A stretch of DNA of 64,000 bases, from positions 186,001 to 250,000 of the forward strand of contig JAANDG010000164.1 in NCBI GenBank assembly GCA_036852015.1. Direction: 5' to 3'. The DNA is from Pelodera strongyloides. Lineage: Eukaryota; Nematoda; Chromadorea; Rhabditida; Rhabditidae. The notes beneath the pieces are model-generated. The model worked only from the letters and a program-made list of their open reading frames with translations. It was not told the DNA's origin and did not search any database. Positions 34,074 through 52,580 of the stretch are shown piece after piece (the first letter of the stretch is position 1; each line of letters begins with the position of its first letter). Position numbers and translations under genes: made by a program.

Positions 34074-35023
34074 TCCTTTAACGTTGTTTGATACGAAATA
34101 TGATTTGCGATCACTTTTGCTATTCACATTGCAATTTGCATTCAATTCAAAGTGGAGGAACAGATGCGAGAGTATGCAGATTATTTTGGTCGATATGCAC
34201 GTACTGTTGAACATCCGAGAATTAATTCAGCGCTCTACATTAGGGTGACACGCTCTAAGGATACACTTAGGGTGATGGTATTTTTATGCTGTCGGAAATT
34301 TGGTAATCCTGTTATATTAAATAAGAAAAAAGGTCGAATGTGGTGACCAGCTGCCGACGGTTTTCAAGAAAACTTGTTCACGATGAGGTCCAAGTGGTCA
34401 AAATAATTTGGCCAGCGGAAGAGCCGTCGCCAAACGGTTCCTTGCGTTTCCTATATAGTTACCACAACAGTCACATCACGTGTAGGAATGTGAATTATTA
34501 TGAATTCGCGGAACAGGAGCCAAAGGTATTATCAACTAATCTGCTCGGGTCTTTTGAACCTAAATTCATGTTTTCATTGAATTCATCGATTTACTACTAA
34601 ATTCGATTCCTCTGAATTTGAATCGATCGATTGAAAAATCCATTCGATTCTATAAGTATTCCAGTCGTTAGCTCATCAATCTCAAAGTACACGTCAACCT
34701 CAAGTCACACAAGTGTGTATCCATGACTACGATACGGCGTGGCGCCAAAACACCATGCACTAAATTACGAGAGTGACCACTGGGTATTATTTCTACTTCC
34801 AAACATTATTGGTCTTTCTTATAAGCTAGCCTATAAGCTTTTTTAATATATGAAAAGATATTGTCTTCAGAAATTTCACATCTATGAAAAAACTAACTCT
34901 TTTATCCGTGAATACATTACATAGAAGATATGCTGTAAAACTAGATCTTATATTATTTGTGCTTTCAGTTACTCTGCGTGCCTTATCTTTCCGACTTTTC
35001 AATATATGATTTTCAGTAGTTGA
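34074..35023. other. Divergent promoter region between small membrane protein and TMEM138
   Basis: No confident exon. Two open stretches on the plus strand (around 34152-34346 and 34340-34600) have partly protein-like composition but no start, splice or family support. This is where both divergent promoters must lie. Confidence 0.4.
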
Positions 35024-36681
35024 ATGAGCAACAAATATGCTGCCGTTCTCGCCTTACAGATACTTATGATCGTTTTGGATCTGGTTTTCAATACAGTTTC
35101 GACTCTTCTGTATCATCAGAATATTGTGTTATTAATGCTTTACATGTAAGTTATGTGGCTGAACTTATTATTATTTTTGCATCACTGCATCCTACATAGT
35201 GCCACTATAAGCCCTTCTTTGTGGAATGTCTAAGAAAATGTATAACTAAAAAACATGCTATTTTTCCTATAAATTTTGAAATTTGGCTCAGGGCTGCCAT
35301 AAGGTCCCTAGTATTACTTGCATTCACTTTGGCATTTATTTTTCCTATGTTCAAATGAAAAAAATAGCCCCGCATATGCAGGGCAGGTGTCATTTTGCAT
35401 CCTCGAATAAAGTTTTATAATTCAAATTGTTTTCAGTCTTCAGGATACAACATTGGTCATGTCGATCGTTGTTATTGTCATCACTTTCTCGTCGACTTTT
35501 GTTTTTCAGGTAACATTTGACAAATCACAAATCTGTCATTCTTGACTGGTGCGGTTGAGCTGTTTCTAAGTCACGCCTTACCGTTTCCGCTGAGGAAGCC
35601 GACCTCATCAAACGGCTTTCAATTATGCATTTGGCAACGTGGTGGCGTGCAATTGTGTTCGCCAAGAGCACACAGCCTGCGCTCGAAAATGCGTCTTGAA
35701 AGCTGTTGTCAAACGCGACAAAGCTAAGACCGCCGCGACGATCACTTTCACATTGGTAGATTGATTACCATCAAACAATTAATTCCAGGCCGGACTCATC
35801 TCCTTTTTGCTCAAAAAATTCATTTGGACTCTGATTATATCTGTGCTCTACCTCGGTCTCTCGATTACATTGCATGTGACGAGTCTGGTGAGTGGAGAGT
35901 CTCAAACATTATCTCTTTAAAAAAATTGAACCTTTTAAAAATAAACAACTGAAACTGATAGACAATCAGAAAACACAAGAAACTATCCATGTATCTTTAT
36001 TTTTATTCGTATTTGTTCAGGGATATCGTTGGGAGGATCCGGGCAAGGATATTTGGACGCCAGCAATGACAATTCTATACGTTGCACAAAGACTGGGTAT
36101 GTTCCATGATGGGTTCTTTTGTTTCACTGTGTGGTGGTAGTTTGTGATTTTTTAGAGCGAAATACCGGCCGGTTTTTGAAACGCATCTCAAGTACTTGCA
36201 TTCCTATGCATTTATGCAAATTAATTGGGGTCAGTTTTTATTCTAATTAGATATAAAAAGCAGTACGTGATGTGTTTCAAAAAAGGCGGTATTTCCTTTA
36301 AATATATTCAGTTAAGTCGCTCAGGTTCACAATGATTTCCATCCTGTGAACGGCCAGTGCGTGATGATAAGGTTGTAAACTGGTCATAAATTTGCAGTTC
36401 ATTCATATATATATCAGCCGTTCGAAGAGCCCTACGACTGGAGGAATCGGCCTTAGGTTCTATGTTCCACTTCGCCTTTACAAAGACTGCCCTTCTTCTT
36501 CCACCCTGATTTTGTATGCGATCGAAGAATTTTCGAAGGGATTTCGTTGTGCAACGTGGGATATTTAGGTTCTATGTTCCACTTCGCCTTCTACAAAAGA
36601 ACTGCCCTTCTTCTTTCCGACCCTCGCTGGAACGGAGACTCACAATGGATTAGAGATCAAATCAGAATGCATTCTGGATAA
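35024..36681 (+). CDS. TMEM138: Transmembrane protein 138
   Basis: Five exons: 35024-35145, 35437-35509, 35789-35887, 36021-36096, 36569-36681; 160 aa, close to the 162 aa of human TMEM138. Four hydrophobic segments follow each other, starting ALQILMIVLDLVF, then TLVMSIVVIVITFSSTFVFQ, then FIWTLIISVLYLGLSITLHV, then TPAMTILYVAQRL. The C-terminus FYKRTALLLSDPRW matches the family's FYKRTAVRLGDP block. TMEM138 is a four-pass protein needed for vesicle traffic to, and assembly of, the ciliary transition zone, so the organism has cilia. Polyadenylation signal AATAAA follows 17 bases after the stop. The last intron holds a decayed copy of exon 5. Confidence 0.9.
36152..36301. mobile_element. TTAA-type foldback MITE, family A (copy 3)
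   Basis: Begins TTAGAGCGAAATACCGGCCG and ends TTTCAAAAAAGGCGGTATTTCC + TTTAA. One TTAA has mutated to TTAG and the right arm has lost a few bases. It lies in the last TMEM138 intron. Confidence 0.75.
36413..36452. repeat. Dispersed repeat fragment (CAGCCGTTCGAAGAGCCCTA), copy 1
   Basis: About 40 bases match the inverted sequence at 41768-41826 (AGCCGTTCGAAGAGCCCTAC and GACTGGAGGAATCGGC). Both copies are next to TA-dinucleotide runs and both occur near SINE-like sequence, suggesting parts of one element. Confidence 0.55.
36456..36510 (+). pseudogene. Decayed copy of TMEM138 exon 5 start
   Basis: TAGGTTCTATGTTCCACTTC and the following GCCTTTACAAAGACTGCCC repeat the acceptor and first about 50 bases of the real exon at 36569, with deletions that break the frame. 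The 60 bases between the two resemble the body of the SINE candidate at 41436-41618. Confidence 0.7.
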
Positions 36682-36698
36682 ATATTTCGAAATAATTT

Positions 36699-36704
36699 AA
36701 TAAA
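36699..36704 (+). promoter_or_regulatory. Polyadenylation signal of TMEM138
   Basis: AATAAA, 17 bases after the TAA stop, implying a very short 3' UTR. Confidence 0.55.
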
Positions 36705-37440
36705 CAGCCTTTTTTCTCTCCAGGCAATCGATAATAATTCCCTATCTGAGTGCAACATAGATATGCCGTATGTCCCGTAAAGATGGTGGCTATTTTGTGG
36801 TTCTTTGTTCGACACATTGTCTACTGTAATTATCACTAGGCCAGCTTATGCCAGGGTCTGTAAATCCACCAAAAATTGTTTTTGTTTTTCTACTATTGTA
36901 TTTGGCGCAATACACAAAGAATTCTCGGGTATGGATAAATTTCCTGCACCTGGTTAGTGAGAATTGGCAAAAGGACACTTCACCAAAAAAATAAGAAACT
37001 GGTCGGGAAATTATTACTCGAGTACGGCAGGAATTAGCTTTGGTCTTCTTCTTATGTTATCAGGTTCTCATCGTACTCTGTATGCATCGGACACGTTTCG
37101 GTATATTTTTAAATTGTGAATCTAACCCTGGGCGAATAACAAAGGTTAATGAATTCATATGTTCAAGTGGGTATCATATCCATATCGTATCGTGTAAAAA
37201 GATACATGATACGAACAATATATAATACATATCCCCCAATTACCCAGTAAATTTGACCACTCCAACAGTTCCTCCACATAATTACAACAGTCCCGCCAAA
37301 TGATATAATTTCGGCGAAAAGTTTATTTCTGTTTAGGTGTACTATATGTGTACTGTATTTCTGTCAATACGCCGCAATTTTGTAGTAAAATGTCGTAAGT
37401 CGTTAAAATGTCGTTAAATCGTTAAAAATTGCAACAAAAT

Positions 37441-37498
37441 GTAAGCTTTTTTTTTGTTTTGAGCCCAACACGCAAAACCGGGTTGACATTCCCTTTAA
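37441..37498. repeat. Dispersed repeat end (GAGCCCAACACGCAAAACCGG), copy 1
   Basis: TGTAAGC + T-run + GAGCCCAACA + ACCGGGTTGACATTCCCTTTAA recurs at 48003-48060. Both end in CCCTTTAA, like the family C termini, so these may be ends of a related TTAA element. Confidence 0.6.
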
Positions 37499-37717
37499 AT
37501 TGGTGTACTGTATTTCTTGTCGCAAGCAGCAATTGTTATCTTGACCGACACTAAATGCTGCGGCTGAACTTCACCACGATAACCCTGTTCAATAACTAGT
37601 GTACTGTAATTGCATGCACTAGTGCATTTTTTGTTGCATCAACAAAATTTTGCGTGCGCGCCGCAATGCATTGCATTTTTCTTTTGTTTTTAGTTTTCCT
37701 GGATTGAAAAGGAAACA

Positions 37718-37862
37718 AAATCCTCGTTCGGGATGGACATTCGTTCCAATGCTTGGAGACAAAAAATACAGTATGTTAGCTTGCGACCTTAAATTTTCCA
37801 TGCTAATTCATACTGTATTTTTTGTTTTCAAAGCATTTTTCGTCCATCCCGAACGAGGATTT
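37718..37862. mobile_element. Foldback element with AAATCCTCGTTCGGGATG ends
   Basis: Arms AAATCCTCGTTCGGGATGGAC and GTCCATCCCGAACGAGGATTT; inside, CAAAAAATACAGTATG is mirrored by CATACTGTATTTTTTG. Only one complete copy is seen. Confidence 0.7.
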
Positions 37863-38080
37863 GGCCGAGTTTCGGAAAATCAATCCCGAACGCGCCCTTA
37901 TCTTCAGTTGAACTGTGTTTTGACCTTATTGTTGAGCAAATTTTCAGGAATGACGTTTTGAGGAGAGACCTTTGAAGTGGCGAAAATGATTGATTTGCTT
38001 TATTCAAACTTTTTATGTCTCTACAAATAGGCAACTCATTGTTTACTTGCATGTGAATGTATAGTATTTTTGTTTACAGG

Positions 38081-44614
<6,534 letters not shown>

Positions 44615-45203
44615 GTTGATTCAAGTGGATATACGGAGGGTTGTCATTGTCATTAGTCATGTCACATCTGAAGACAGCTCCCTCAGAGGTAGTTTGATAA
44701 CTCTGGACTCTCGTACACACACGATACTGCTTTGCTTGTTTTAACTTTTCAGACGACTAGGTTATACTACTTGTTATATTGTCTTCAAATTTCTATTTCT
44801 ATGGATTATGCGTAGTTTGATTACCGATTGTCTTTTGTGCGTCCGTTACTGTTGAATGTGTTAACATAGTTAACTGACAGTTGGTCAAGACAAACTTTTT
44901 TTCCCGGGGGGTGGTTTTGTTTCGTTTTTTTTTACTTTTTATGATTCCGTTCTTTCCGGAGTCCTCTTTTTGTTTCTGTTATGGTGAGGTTCCGGTTTTT
45001 TGTGATTTTTTTTATTTAATTTGTTTGTAACTTATTATAGTAGTTATATTTCGCTTTGTTTGTTAACTCGTTCTTGTTCTTTCTGTTTGCAGGTGAATTT
45101 AGCCTGTTTATGCTTCGGATTGTTCGTTCAAAATATTGTTTCCAATACTACAAATATATTGGCCTGCATGGCTGTTTCCCGTTCCTTTTTATGAAAAACA
45201 GAG

Positions 45204-45209
45204 AATAAA
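45204..45209 (+). promoter_or_regulatory. Candidate ABCE1 polyadenylation signal
   Basis: AATAAA about 590 bases after the ABCE1 stop, the first such signal on the plus strand downstream. Confidence 0.4.
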
Positions 45210-46508
45210 TATATCGCAACTCGTTTTGTTTTGTCGCCCCATCGCGTCACTAATCGCTTCTGTTATTTAACCCTCAGTTTATTGAATTCGTTCATGAATA
45301 ATACTAATTTGTTTGTTCATATTTAACCAATAACTATGGTTTTGCAGGGCTGTTTTTGCTTGCAGCCGTCGTTTGCCGGATAGTGGTGGGTTCGTATTTA
45401 CTGTGTTACATTACTGCATGCTGATGGTGAATAGATTCACTTGTGCATTTTGAGGCTTTTGATTTTGATTTTTTTTTCCACTTACCATACCTTTCCCTTT
45501 ATTTTGTAAGTCTATTGACCCATTGGTTTGGCTGCTTACTGGTTATTATTATTAAGCGATGCGCACTTGTCTGAGCAGCAAGTGGTGTATAACCGGTCCG
45601 TTTGTGTTAGAAAAACAAGGCTCTTGTGTCTCGGGTTGAATGACCTCTTCTTCTTCTCACTTTACGTGCTAACTTTTCATCCATTCAAAGCGTCCGGATT
45701 TCGGGTATTACCTTCTCTAAGCCAATGCTTTTTGTGATCCGAAATCCTGACACAAAGGGCAAAGGTGTGTCCGATTGACTTAGCCGATCTTAATATGACG
45801 CGCTTTTCATAATCTACTCGATGAGTGCCGAGGTCTGAGATACTTCTTTCATGGGTCGCGGTTTTAAGAAAGGAGGAAAATGATCACTATGAACGAACTG
45901 TAAACTTAAAAATTATGTGTTCGTTGTTCGTGAGAAGCAAACATCGTGGTTATCATTCGTTAGATCGTGCTTGAGAATCCGGGTGTATGTAAATATTCTA
46001 TTGAAATACTTGCGTGCATTTTCTGAATCACTACATATAGCAAGCACTGTTTGATTTACTACCTATACGTCGACCTCCTAACACTTTTCTTCCCAAACCT
46101 CTTGAATACCGTTTTGACTCTATGACTATGACTCTGTGTTTTTCTATGATTCGAATTCTCTGATTGACCATCTTATCTGTTATCTTTCTACCCAGGCCGA
46201 GATACTTGTCTGTTGTGATGCTAACATGCTATTCCACTAATAGCATAGACTCAGACTAGTGTTAGATCGTGAAACTCTCCGTCATGTGAAATCCTTAATT
46301 TTCTATGTCTCCGTCAGTTGCCCAGTTGCCCTTCAAAGGTCTCATCATCTGAAGCAACACGTATTCTCGGATTAATACTCGTACCTTCCTTTGCAATACT
46401 CACTCTTCTCGCTGGCTTTCCCCCGGGGAACCGATGATCTTCATTTGTTTGTTTGTGTGCTCACTGGATCATCAATCTCCATCACTCACCATTGCCCATT
46501 CCCTAGTG

Positions 46509-46530
46509 AGCACCCCCCCCCCCCCCCCCC
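46509..46530. repeat. Poly-C tract of about 22
   Basis: Uninterrupted run of C (G on the minus strand). Its length is likely variable or uncertain in the assembly. Confidence 0.85.
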
Positions 46531-47089
46531 CGCCCCTAATCGAACCTTTCACGCCTCTTTCTTTGACAATTGCAACTTTCCTTCTAATGATCTTCATAAT
46601 AGCTTTTGTATTTTCTCTTTTCTTTGATTTCCCATTTACAGTATTGTCACCTTTTGTCAACTGGAAATAAATCATTATTATTTTTTCATTGGTGGAAAGT
46701 TTTATGTCCCAGATTGTATTACAAGGCAGCAATTCAAATTCCCCATTACGTCGACTATTTACTTTTACTCTTTGGACCTTTTCAACGTCTAGCCGTTTCT
46801 TAATAGCAGCGTCATGTTTTCTATTATATCCGTGTGTGTGATATTACTATTAGGGAAATAATTGGAAACTAACAAGAGTGTCGTCTGTCTGTGTTCTAAT
46901 TGAAATAAATCATTGTGTCAACCAGTGGAATGGAATCCATTGCTGAGACCCGATCGGAGATTTGTCCAATTAATTTGCTGATTAATTTTCTGACAGATGA
47001 GATGAATATGGGCCAATTACCCTAAGAATGAGATGTTCAATCTATGTCAGAGGTCTTGTCTTCTTGTCCCTCATTTTGTGCAACGATTG

Positions 47090-47276
47090 TTAAAGCGAAA
47101 TACCGGCCGGTTTTTGAAACGCATCGTGAACAACTGCATTCTTACGTTTGTATACTAATTTACTCGAATTTAGCTCGATTTTTTATTCTAGTTTATGCCC
47201 ATTTGCATAAGATGCATAGAATGTTGTTGCTGGTGTACTCGATGTGTTTCAAAAACCGGCCAATATTTCGCTTTAA
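47090..47276. mobile_element. TTAA-flanked foldback MITE, family A (copy 6)
   Basis: TTAAAGCGAAATACCGGCCG to CCGGCCAATATTTCGCTTTAA; internal TTTTTATTCTAGTTTATG and CATTTGCATAAG blocks typical of the family. Confidence 0.88.
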
Positions 47277-47759
47277 GATCATCATCATGATCAGCAGCAA
47301 GTTATTTTGTTTCATTCCCTTTTATTGTTTGTAAGTGTTATTTCTCAAACATTCTTATTGCTTTTTTTTGGAATCGACGTGGCAATCTGTCAATGTTGGA
47401 AGAAATGCCCACCCAGTCGTCAAAATATGCCTTGAATTGGAAATTTTCATTTCTTTCTCTTGAATATGTCTCTGGTCTCTGCCACGTTTTATTGAGCAAT
47501 TTTCTTATTGTTAGTATTGGAAGACTGAAAGCGGGAAATGGGGTCCGTGTAGCATAACTGTTGTGTTCCTTCCTGATGCAGAATTTCTTCAATAAATATG
47601 TTTTTGTGGGGTTATTAGTAATAATATTAATAATTTATTACACCACAAAGGCGCGCACAAACATACATTGTCAATGTTTATGGAACTGGTACATTAAAGC
47701 GAATGTCGAGCCTGATTCACAGATATTCTATAACACGCTGTCACAACTACCGTAGTTTA

Positions 47760-47844
47760 CACAATTTCTCTCGCGCTCTCCTCTTTTTCTTTGCTGACTT
47801 AAACAAATTTCTCTCGCGCCCTCCTCTTTTTCTTTGCTGTCAAA
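47760..47844. repeat. Two-copy tandem duplication (TTTCTCTCGCG...TTTGCTG)
   Basis: ATTTCTCTCGCGCTCTCCTC + TTTTTCTTTGCTGACTTAAAC is followed by a near-identical copy (TCTCTCGCGCCCTCCTC...). Confidence 0.7.
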
Positions 47845-48002
47845 TAGCCTCGTAAATTCAAACGTCCCGTGGACAAAGATTTGGCTTAGCTTTGTCCGCA
47901 CGACTCGAATCCCATACTGAAGGAGTTTTTTGGAGCGGTTTGAAATCGTTTTTCTTCTTACATGAAAGTTTTTGTTTATTTTTATTTTCACTTTCCTCAC
48001 CT

Positions 48003-48060
48003 TCAAAACGTAAGCTTTTTTTTGAGCCCAACATGAAAAACCGGCTTGACATTCCCTTTA
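48003..48060. repeat. Dispersed repeat end (GAGCCCAACATGAAAAACCGG), copy 2
   Basis: Matches 37441-37498, again ending GACATTCCCTTTAA. Confidence 0.6.
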
Positions 48061-50645
48061 AGCCTAACCAGGGTCTACCGCATCCCCTTCCCTGTCTTTG
48101 TCTTTACTCTTTACCTCTAGAGGAGTGAAGGAGTTAGAGTGACCATCAGCGCCTTCTTCCCGTAGTAATCCATTGTGTTGTATTAGTGCAATCTGAATTT
48201 TAGAGAGCCTCCTCCTTTCCACTGTTTGCACACCTTTTCAGCCGCTTGCACGCTTTTCATCATCATCACTGGTGTGTGCTTGGGGAGGGACATGGCCGGT
48301 TCTTCTAAGGCTCACAAACGACGTGTAGTATTTAGATGGATACGCAAAACGCAAAACATGCAACATACATATTGGGACCTTTTTGGGCCACCTGTCACTC
48401 GACACTGTTGTATGCTAACAACTAAGAATGAGTTTTTTTTTCAAAAAAATATGATGGGGTTTCTAGTTTTAGAAAACTTATTAAACTTTCCTTTGAGATA
48501 ATTGGCGGACTACTGACTACTGTATTTGGAACTGAGACCAATAGTTTTGACTTGCCAAGTTACATAAGCTCTTTTGCGGTTAATTTTTAATCCGTGTGGT
48601 TTTGATTGTGCACTTGTCACAGCCAACTGCTTATTGTTTCTCTTTGCTTCACCTCACTTAGATTGTATACTGGGCCTTATGATATTGAAATGCATGGGGG
48701 GGCCCACTCGCCCACTCCGAAACAATTGTTCCCTTTATTTCTCTTCTAGCAAATGCACCCCATTTGTTAGGCACTCGAATTGCCACATTTGGTGTGCATA
48801 TTTAGATGAAGTGCGACCATGTTTAGTACATGTTTAGCATGCATACTATCTCGTTTAGGACATATCTAGCATGCATGCTATCTGAATCTGATACAAGAGA
48901 GAGGATTGATCTGAAAATTGTTTACAGAATAGCGACTATTTATGTAGCTGAGAAAACTTATTTTATTCAAACGTACAATGAATCAGATACAACGTCCGCG
49001 CATTATTTCTTGCAGTCTAGCATTACATATCCAGAGCATGTATACTAACTGATTTAGAGAATTTACTGGGAACATTTAACATTTATACTGCAGCTGCATC
49101 ATTTGCAGTGCTCACTAACTCACTCGTTAGATTTTTCCTCAAGTGTAGTCATCGCGAATCGTATTTTTCCTTTCTATTAATGTTTTGGTGTGAGTTTAAT
49201 ATCGAAAGTCTGATATTTGCAAGTGTCATACACCTTATTGTCAGTATTCAGTATCAATGGTATGTGCTATGCGTAATCAGTGTGTGTTGCCACGTGTATT
49301 GTTTGAGCGTCGCTGCTCCCTTTCCTTTTTTGTGATCTCTACTCACTATCTCGCTCTGTCCCTCTCATTTCAGTACACTCTCTCCTATTCGTCTGACACC
49401 CGATTGAACGTCCCGGTTCCGTTATAGTGCACCGTGTGTCTCATTTTTGCTTCGAACAAATTGTACAATTTAATCCACCGTTTTTTTCGTCTACTCATCT
49501 GGGCACATGTGTTTTTCATTTGCACAAAAAACAATGCACTGACGTGTGTTTGTTCATCGATAACCGAGAGGTTGTGCTGTGGGTTGTGCTGTGGGTTGTG
49601 CTTAAAAGTTTTCTTCCGATTTATAGATTTCCGTAAAATTATCGCATGCTATTATCGTAATACACGCTTATAATTTTTCGTAGTGTAGCGAAGACCGCAA
49701 CATTCTGTATAAGTATAAAATGTGAGGTAACGATTACAAAATGTGTACGTCACTATGACTGATACTAAAAATAAGTAACTAACCATCTGAACTCTTTTTG
49801 ATCTCGTGTATGTTCGTAGATGCTGAGCACATATATTTGTTCTTTCGTCTTTGACAGTGGCATCAGCTTTCTTTCACCATTATAAGATTCCTTCCAGTTT
49901 TTTCTCCATTATGAGTTTTGCTTTGGCTGATTTTCACATAGACCATAGATCTACTCTCCTTGTCGGCGGAACCTTTATAGAAAAGGAAAAATAATTTTTT
50001 TGTTTGTTTGGTCTATTTTCTACCAATCCAATCCCAACGTCTATTTGGTATGTTAGATTACCAGGTCAGAGTTCTTTGTAATGAGCAATTGTGGCCAATT
50101 GCATAATTCTTTGTGAGCCTGTTATGGGGATGTTCAATATTGATTCAATATGTCTAAGTGATCAGTTGAGTTGTTGTGTATTCTTGTGCAGCACATGTCA
50201 GTGTCCTTGCTTCGTTTTGCGTGCGCGAATCACATTCGCCATTCCCGCGCATTTTATTACTTACCGTTGTGGTGTTTTGACGAACCAATCAATCCACCAA
50301 TGGCATGTATTTCACTTTGCATGGTTATTGATTGTTGATTTTGTTTACGAATATGAACATGAACCTGAATTGCAGTGCAGCCTGAATTGCGTACTCCATC
50401 ACATAGCATAACGCGCCCCGCCAAATGCGGACGACCGTCTCCCGGTCCCGGTCTCTTAGCTATCGCCCTTCTGGTAGGTCCATCATCATTGTGGCCTTGG
50501 GTCTTGAGGGCTTAGGTATAGAGAATCTTAGGTAATGTACCAATGACGAATGAACTAGTGTGGTGTGGTTCAATCGTTGGTAGTTGTTAGTTATGTAATA
50601 TTCCCATATATTGTCGGCGGTACCGAGTATAAATAAGGTCATACC

Positions 50646-50821
50646 TTAAAGTAAAGTGCAGCGCTAGCCTCTTTGGAAAATTTGCATATGATAAGCAAAT
50701 CCTATGTATCCTATGCTAATTTTGTACGATTGCCGTGGACGATCGTACAAAATTAGCATAGGATACATAGGATTTGCTTCTCATATGCAAATTTTCCAAA
50801 GAGGCTAGCATTTCGCTTTAA
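50646..50821. mobile_element. TTAA-flanked long foldback MITE, family B (copy 2)
   Basis: Arms of about 75 bases: GCTAGCCTCTTTGGAAAATTT, GCATATGATAAGCAAATCC, CCTATGCTAATTTTGTACG and their mirror, ending GCTAGCATTTCGCTTTAA. More than 90% similar to 44247-44417; the leftmost bases are diverged. Confidence 0.9.
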
Positions 50822-51657
50822 AGACATCAAGAAAAGAAAAAAGCTTTACCAAGGAGATGAGGTAATCCTCCGCATACTCGACTTCTTCTCTATGTTTGGC
50901 TTCTCAATTTCTCAAGATGTCGAAGCGAACAAAACACAAAAGGCATATCAATTACACGGTGTTCACTCGTCTATTGTCATTTCTGTGCATCTGAAGTATT
51001 GTCCGATCTAAACTAAACCCCAATTCTCTGACCCTTTAGTTCTTACATCACTCCTCTCTGAAGTCTCTGCTATAGCTGAGCGTCCTATTTCCAACCCACT
51101 CTAGCTAGACCCTACACACATGCTGTTTTGTTTATTCAAAAGAATCCCGCTTTCTGCATGTTCTTCGTTTACATCGTTTCTTTTGAGTGAGCTCCTTTTT
51201 GTGTTCTAGGTTATATATTCAAGGTTTGTTATGAACTCTGAATCGTGTTCGTATATTCACTACAATCCCATGCTTTCTCCCACACTGAATTTCAATATTG
51301 GTCCCGTTTCCCGGGGAGATTATAATGTTTACTGGCATGTTGACGTTCTCTGTTCTGTTGTTATAATGCGACCATGGCTTCTATTCTATTAGATTCCCTC
51401 GAATGGAACGGGGGACGGGGGTTTCCCTTGACGACTGAACCACCGGATTCAATGTTTTCCATTGAAAAATTGAAGTCGTTTCGCCCTCTCTGTCAGCTTT
51501 TCTTGCCCTGTTCGGTTATTTAAATGTCCGGGTCTCAAATTACTTTTGCAAATTATAAATCTCAGATTTTATGGCCAATTCCCCGTGTCTTTTTCCCATT
51601 AATAGCTGTTGTATTGGAATTTTGGGAATTGCAAAGATTATGGTTTTTGAAAAGCCG

Positions 51658-51740
51658 ATTGTCCGTTCCTATTCCCTATTCCCGATTGTCCGTTCCTATT
51701 CCCTATTCCCGATTGTCCGTTCCTATTCTTTCTATTCCCT
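51658..51740. repeat. 26-27-bp minisatellite, 3 copies
   Basis: CGATTGTCCGTTCCTATTCC + CTATTCC is repeated three times in tandem. Confidence 0.85.
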
Positions 51741-51889
51741 TCAGTGACTGTCACCCTCTTGTGCCTTCCCCTGTCCTGTGTGCTAGATATCGGCTGATGA
51801 CCTTGCTCGCTCTCCTTCCTTTATCTAACCGTTCGCATCTTTCATAAGCACATTGACTTAGGGAGCTTGGAAATTTGGAAACCTACTTT

Positions 51890-52032
51890 TTAAAGCGAAA
51901 TACCGGCCGGTTTTTGAAACGCATTGGGTACACCTGCCTTCCTACGTAGCATATGCAAATGAGCAAACATTACATACATACGACTGCAAGTACTTGAGAT
52001 GCGTTTCAAAAACCGGCCGGTATTTCCTTTAA
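51890..52032. mobile_element. TTAA-flanked foldback MITE, family A (copy 7)
   Basis: TTAAAGCGAAATACCGGCCG to CCGGCCGGTATTTCC + TTTAA, with CATATGCAAATGAGCA inside. Confidence 0.88.
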
Positions 52033-52284
52033 GGGAAGCAGTTGCTCTACGGCTCTACTTGGAATTATACTCTCTGTTGCGTTGCCATTAGGACAAAGGA
52101 GGTTGGGATTATCTTGAGTCGGAATTTTGTATACTCGTCTGAGAGTTTTTTTTACCTTACATTTTGATAATTTGGGGCGCATATTATTTCGAAACGGTTA
52201 GTTTGGTACGTGGAACCGTGGAATGTGGAACTTCCTTCTATTCGACGCAAATTTCAAAGTAGAGTTCTGTGTTTCGGTGCTCCT

Positions 52285-52288
52285 TCTC

Positions 52289-52338
<50 letters not shown>

Positions 52339-52580
52339 CTCGACCGTTTTTGAATCCCTTTTTGTGCGTTCCTTCCGTCTATTGAAATGGGATCTAAAGT
52401 TCTAAAGAGATCCGCCGTTCGTTCCGACATGTCCATATCGTGCTTTAGTCCTCTTTAATATCTCCCTCTCTCTCACTCTTTCTCTTTCTCTGTCTCTGTC
52501 TCTCTCCTCGCTCTCTCTTTCTTCTCTCTTTCTTCCCGCTCTTTCTCTCGCTCGCTCTTTCTCTCTCTCCTTGCTTCTTC
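52285..52580. repeat. CT-rich microsatellites
   Basis: Two blocks of (CT)n with T interruptions (about 52285-52340 and 52460-52575). Confidence 0.85.

Larger units (their letters stand above)
36682..38080. other. Spacer between TMEM138 and ABCE1
   Basis: Contains the TMEM138 polyadenylation signal (AATAAA at 36699), a short repeat end at 37441-37498, a foldback at 37718-37862, and presumably the ABCE1 promoter. No other coding exon seen. Confidence 0.5.

Noticed and set aside
34152..34600. Two plus-strand open frames between the small membrane protein and TMEM138
   Set aside because: No proper start, no consistent splice join and no recognisable motif; left as unresolved spacer.
46391..46670. 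Proline-rich open frames around 46.5 kb
   Set aside because: They result from translating a poly-C tract; the flanks have no coding character.
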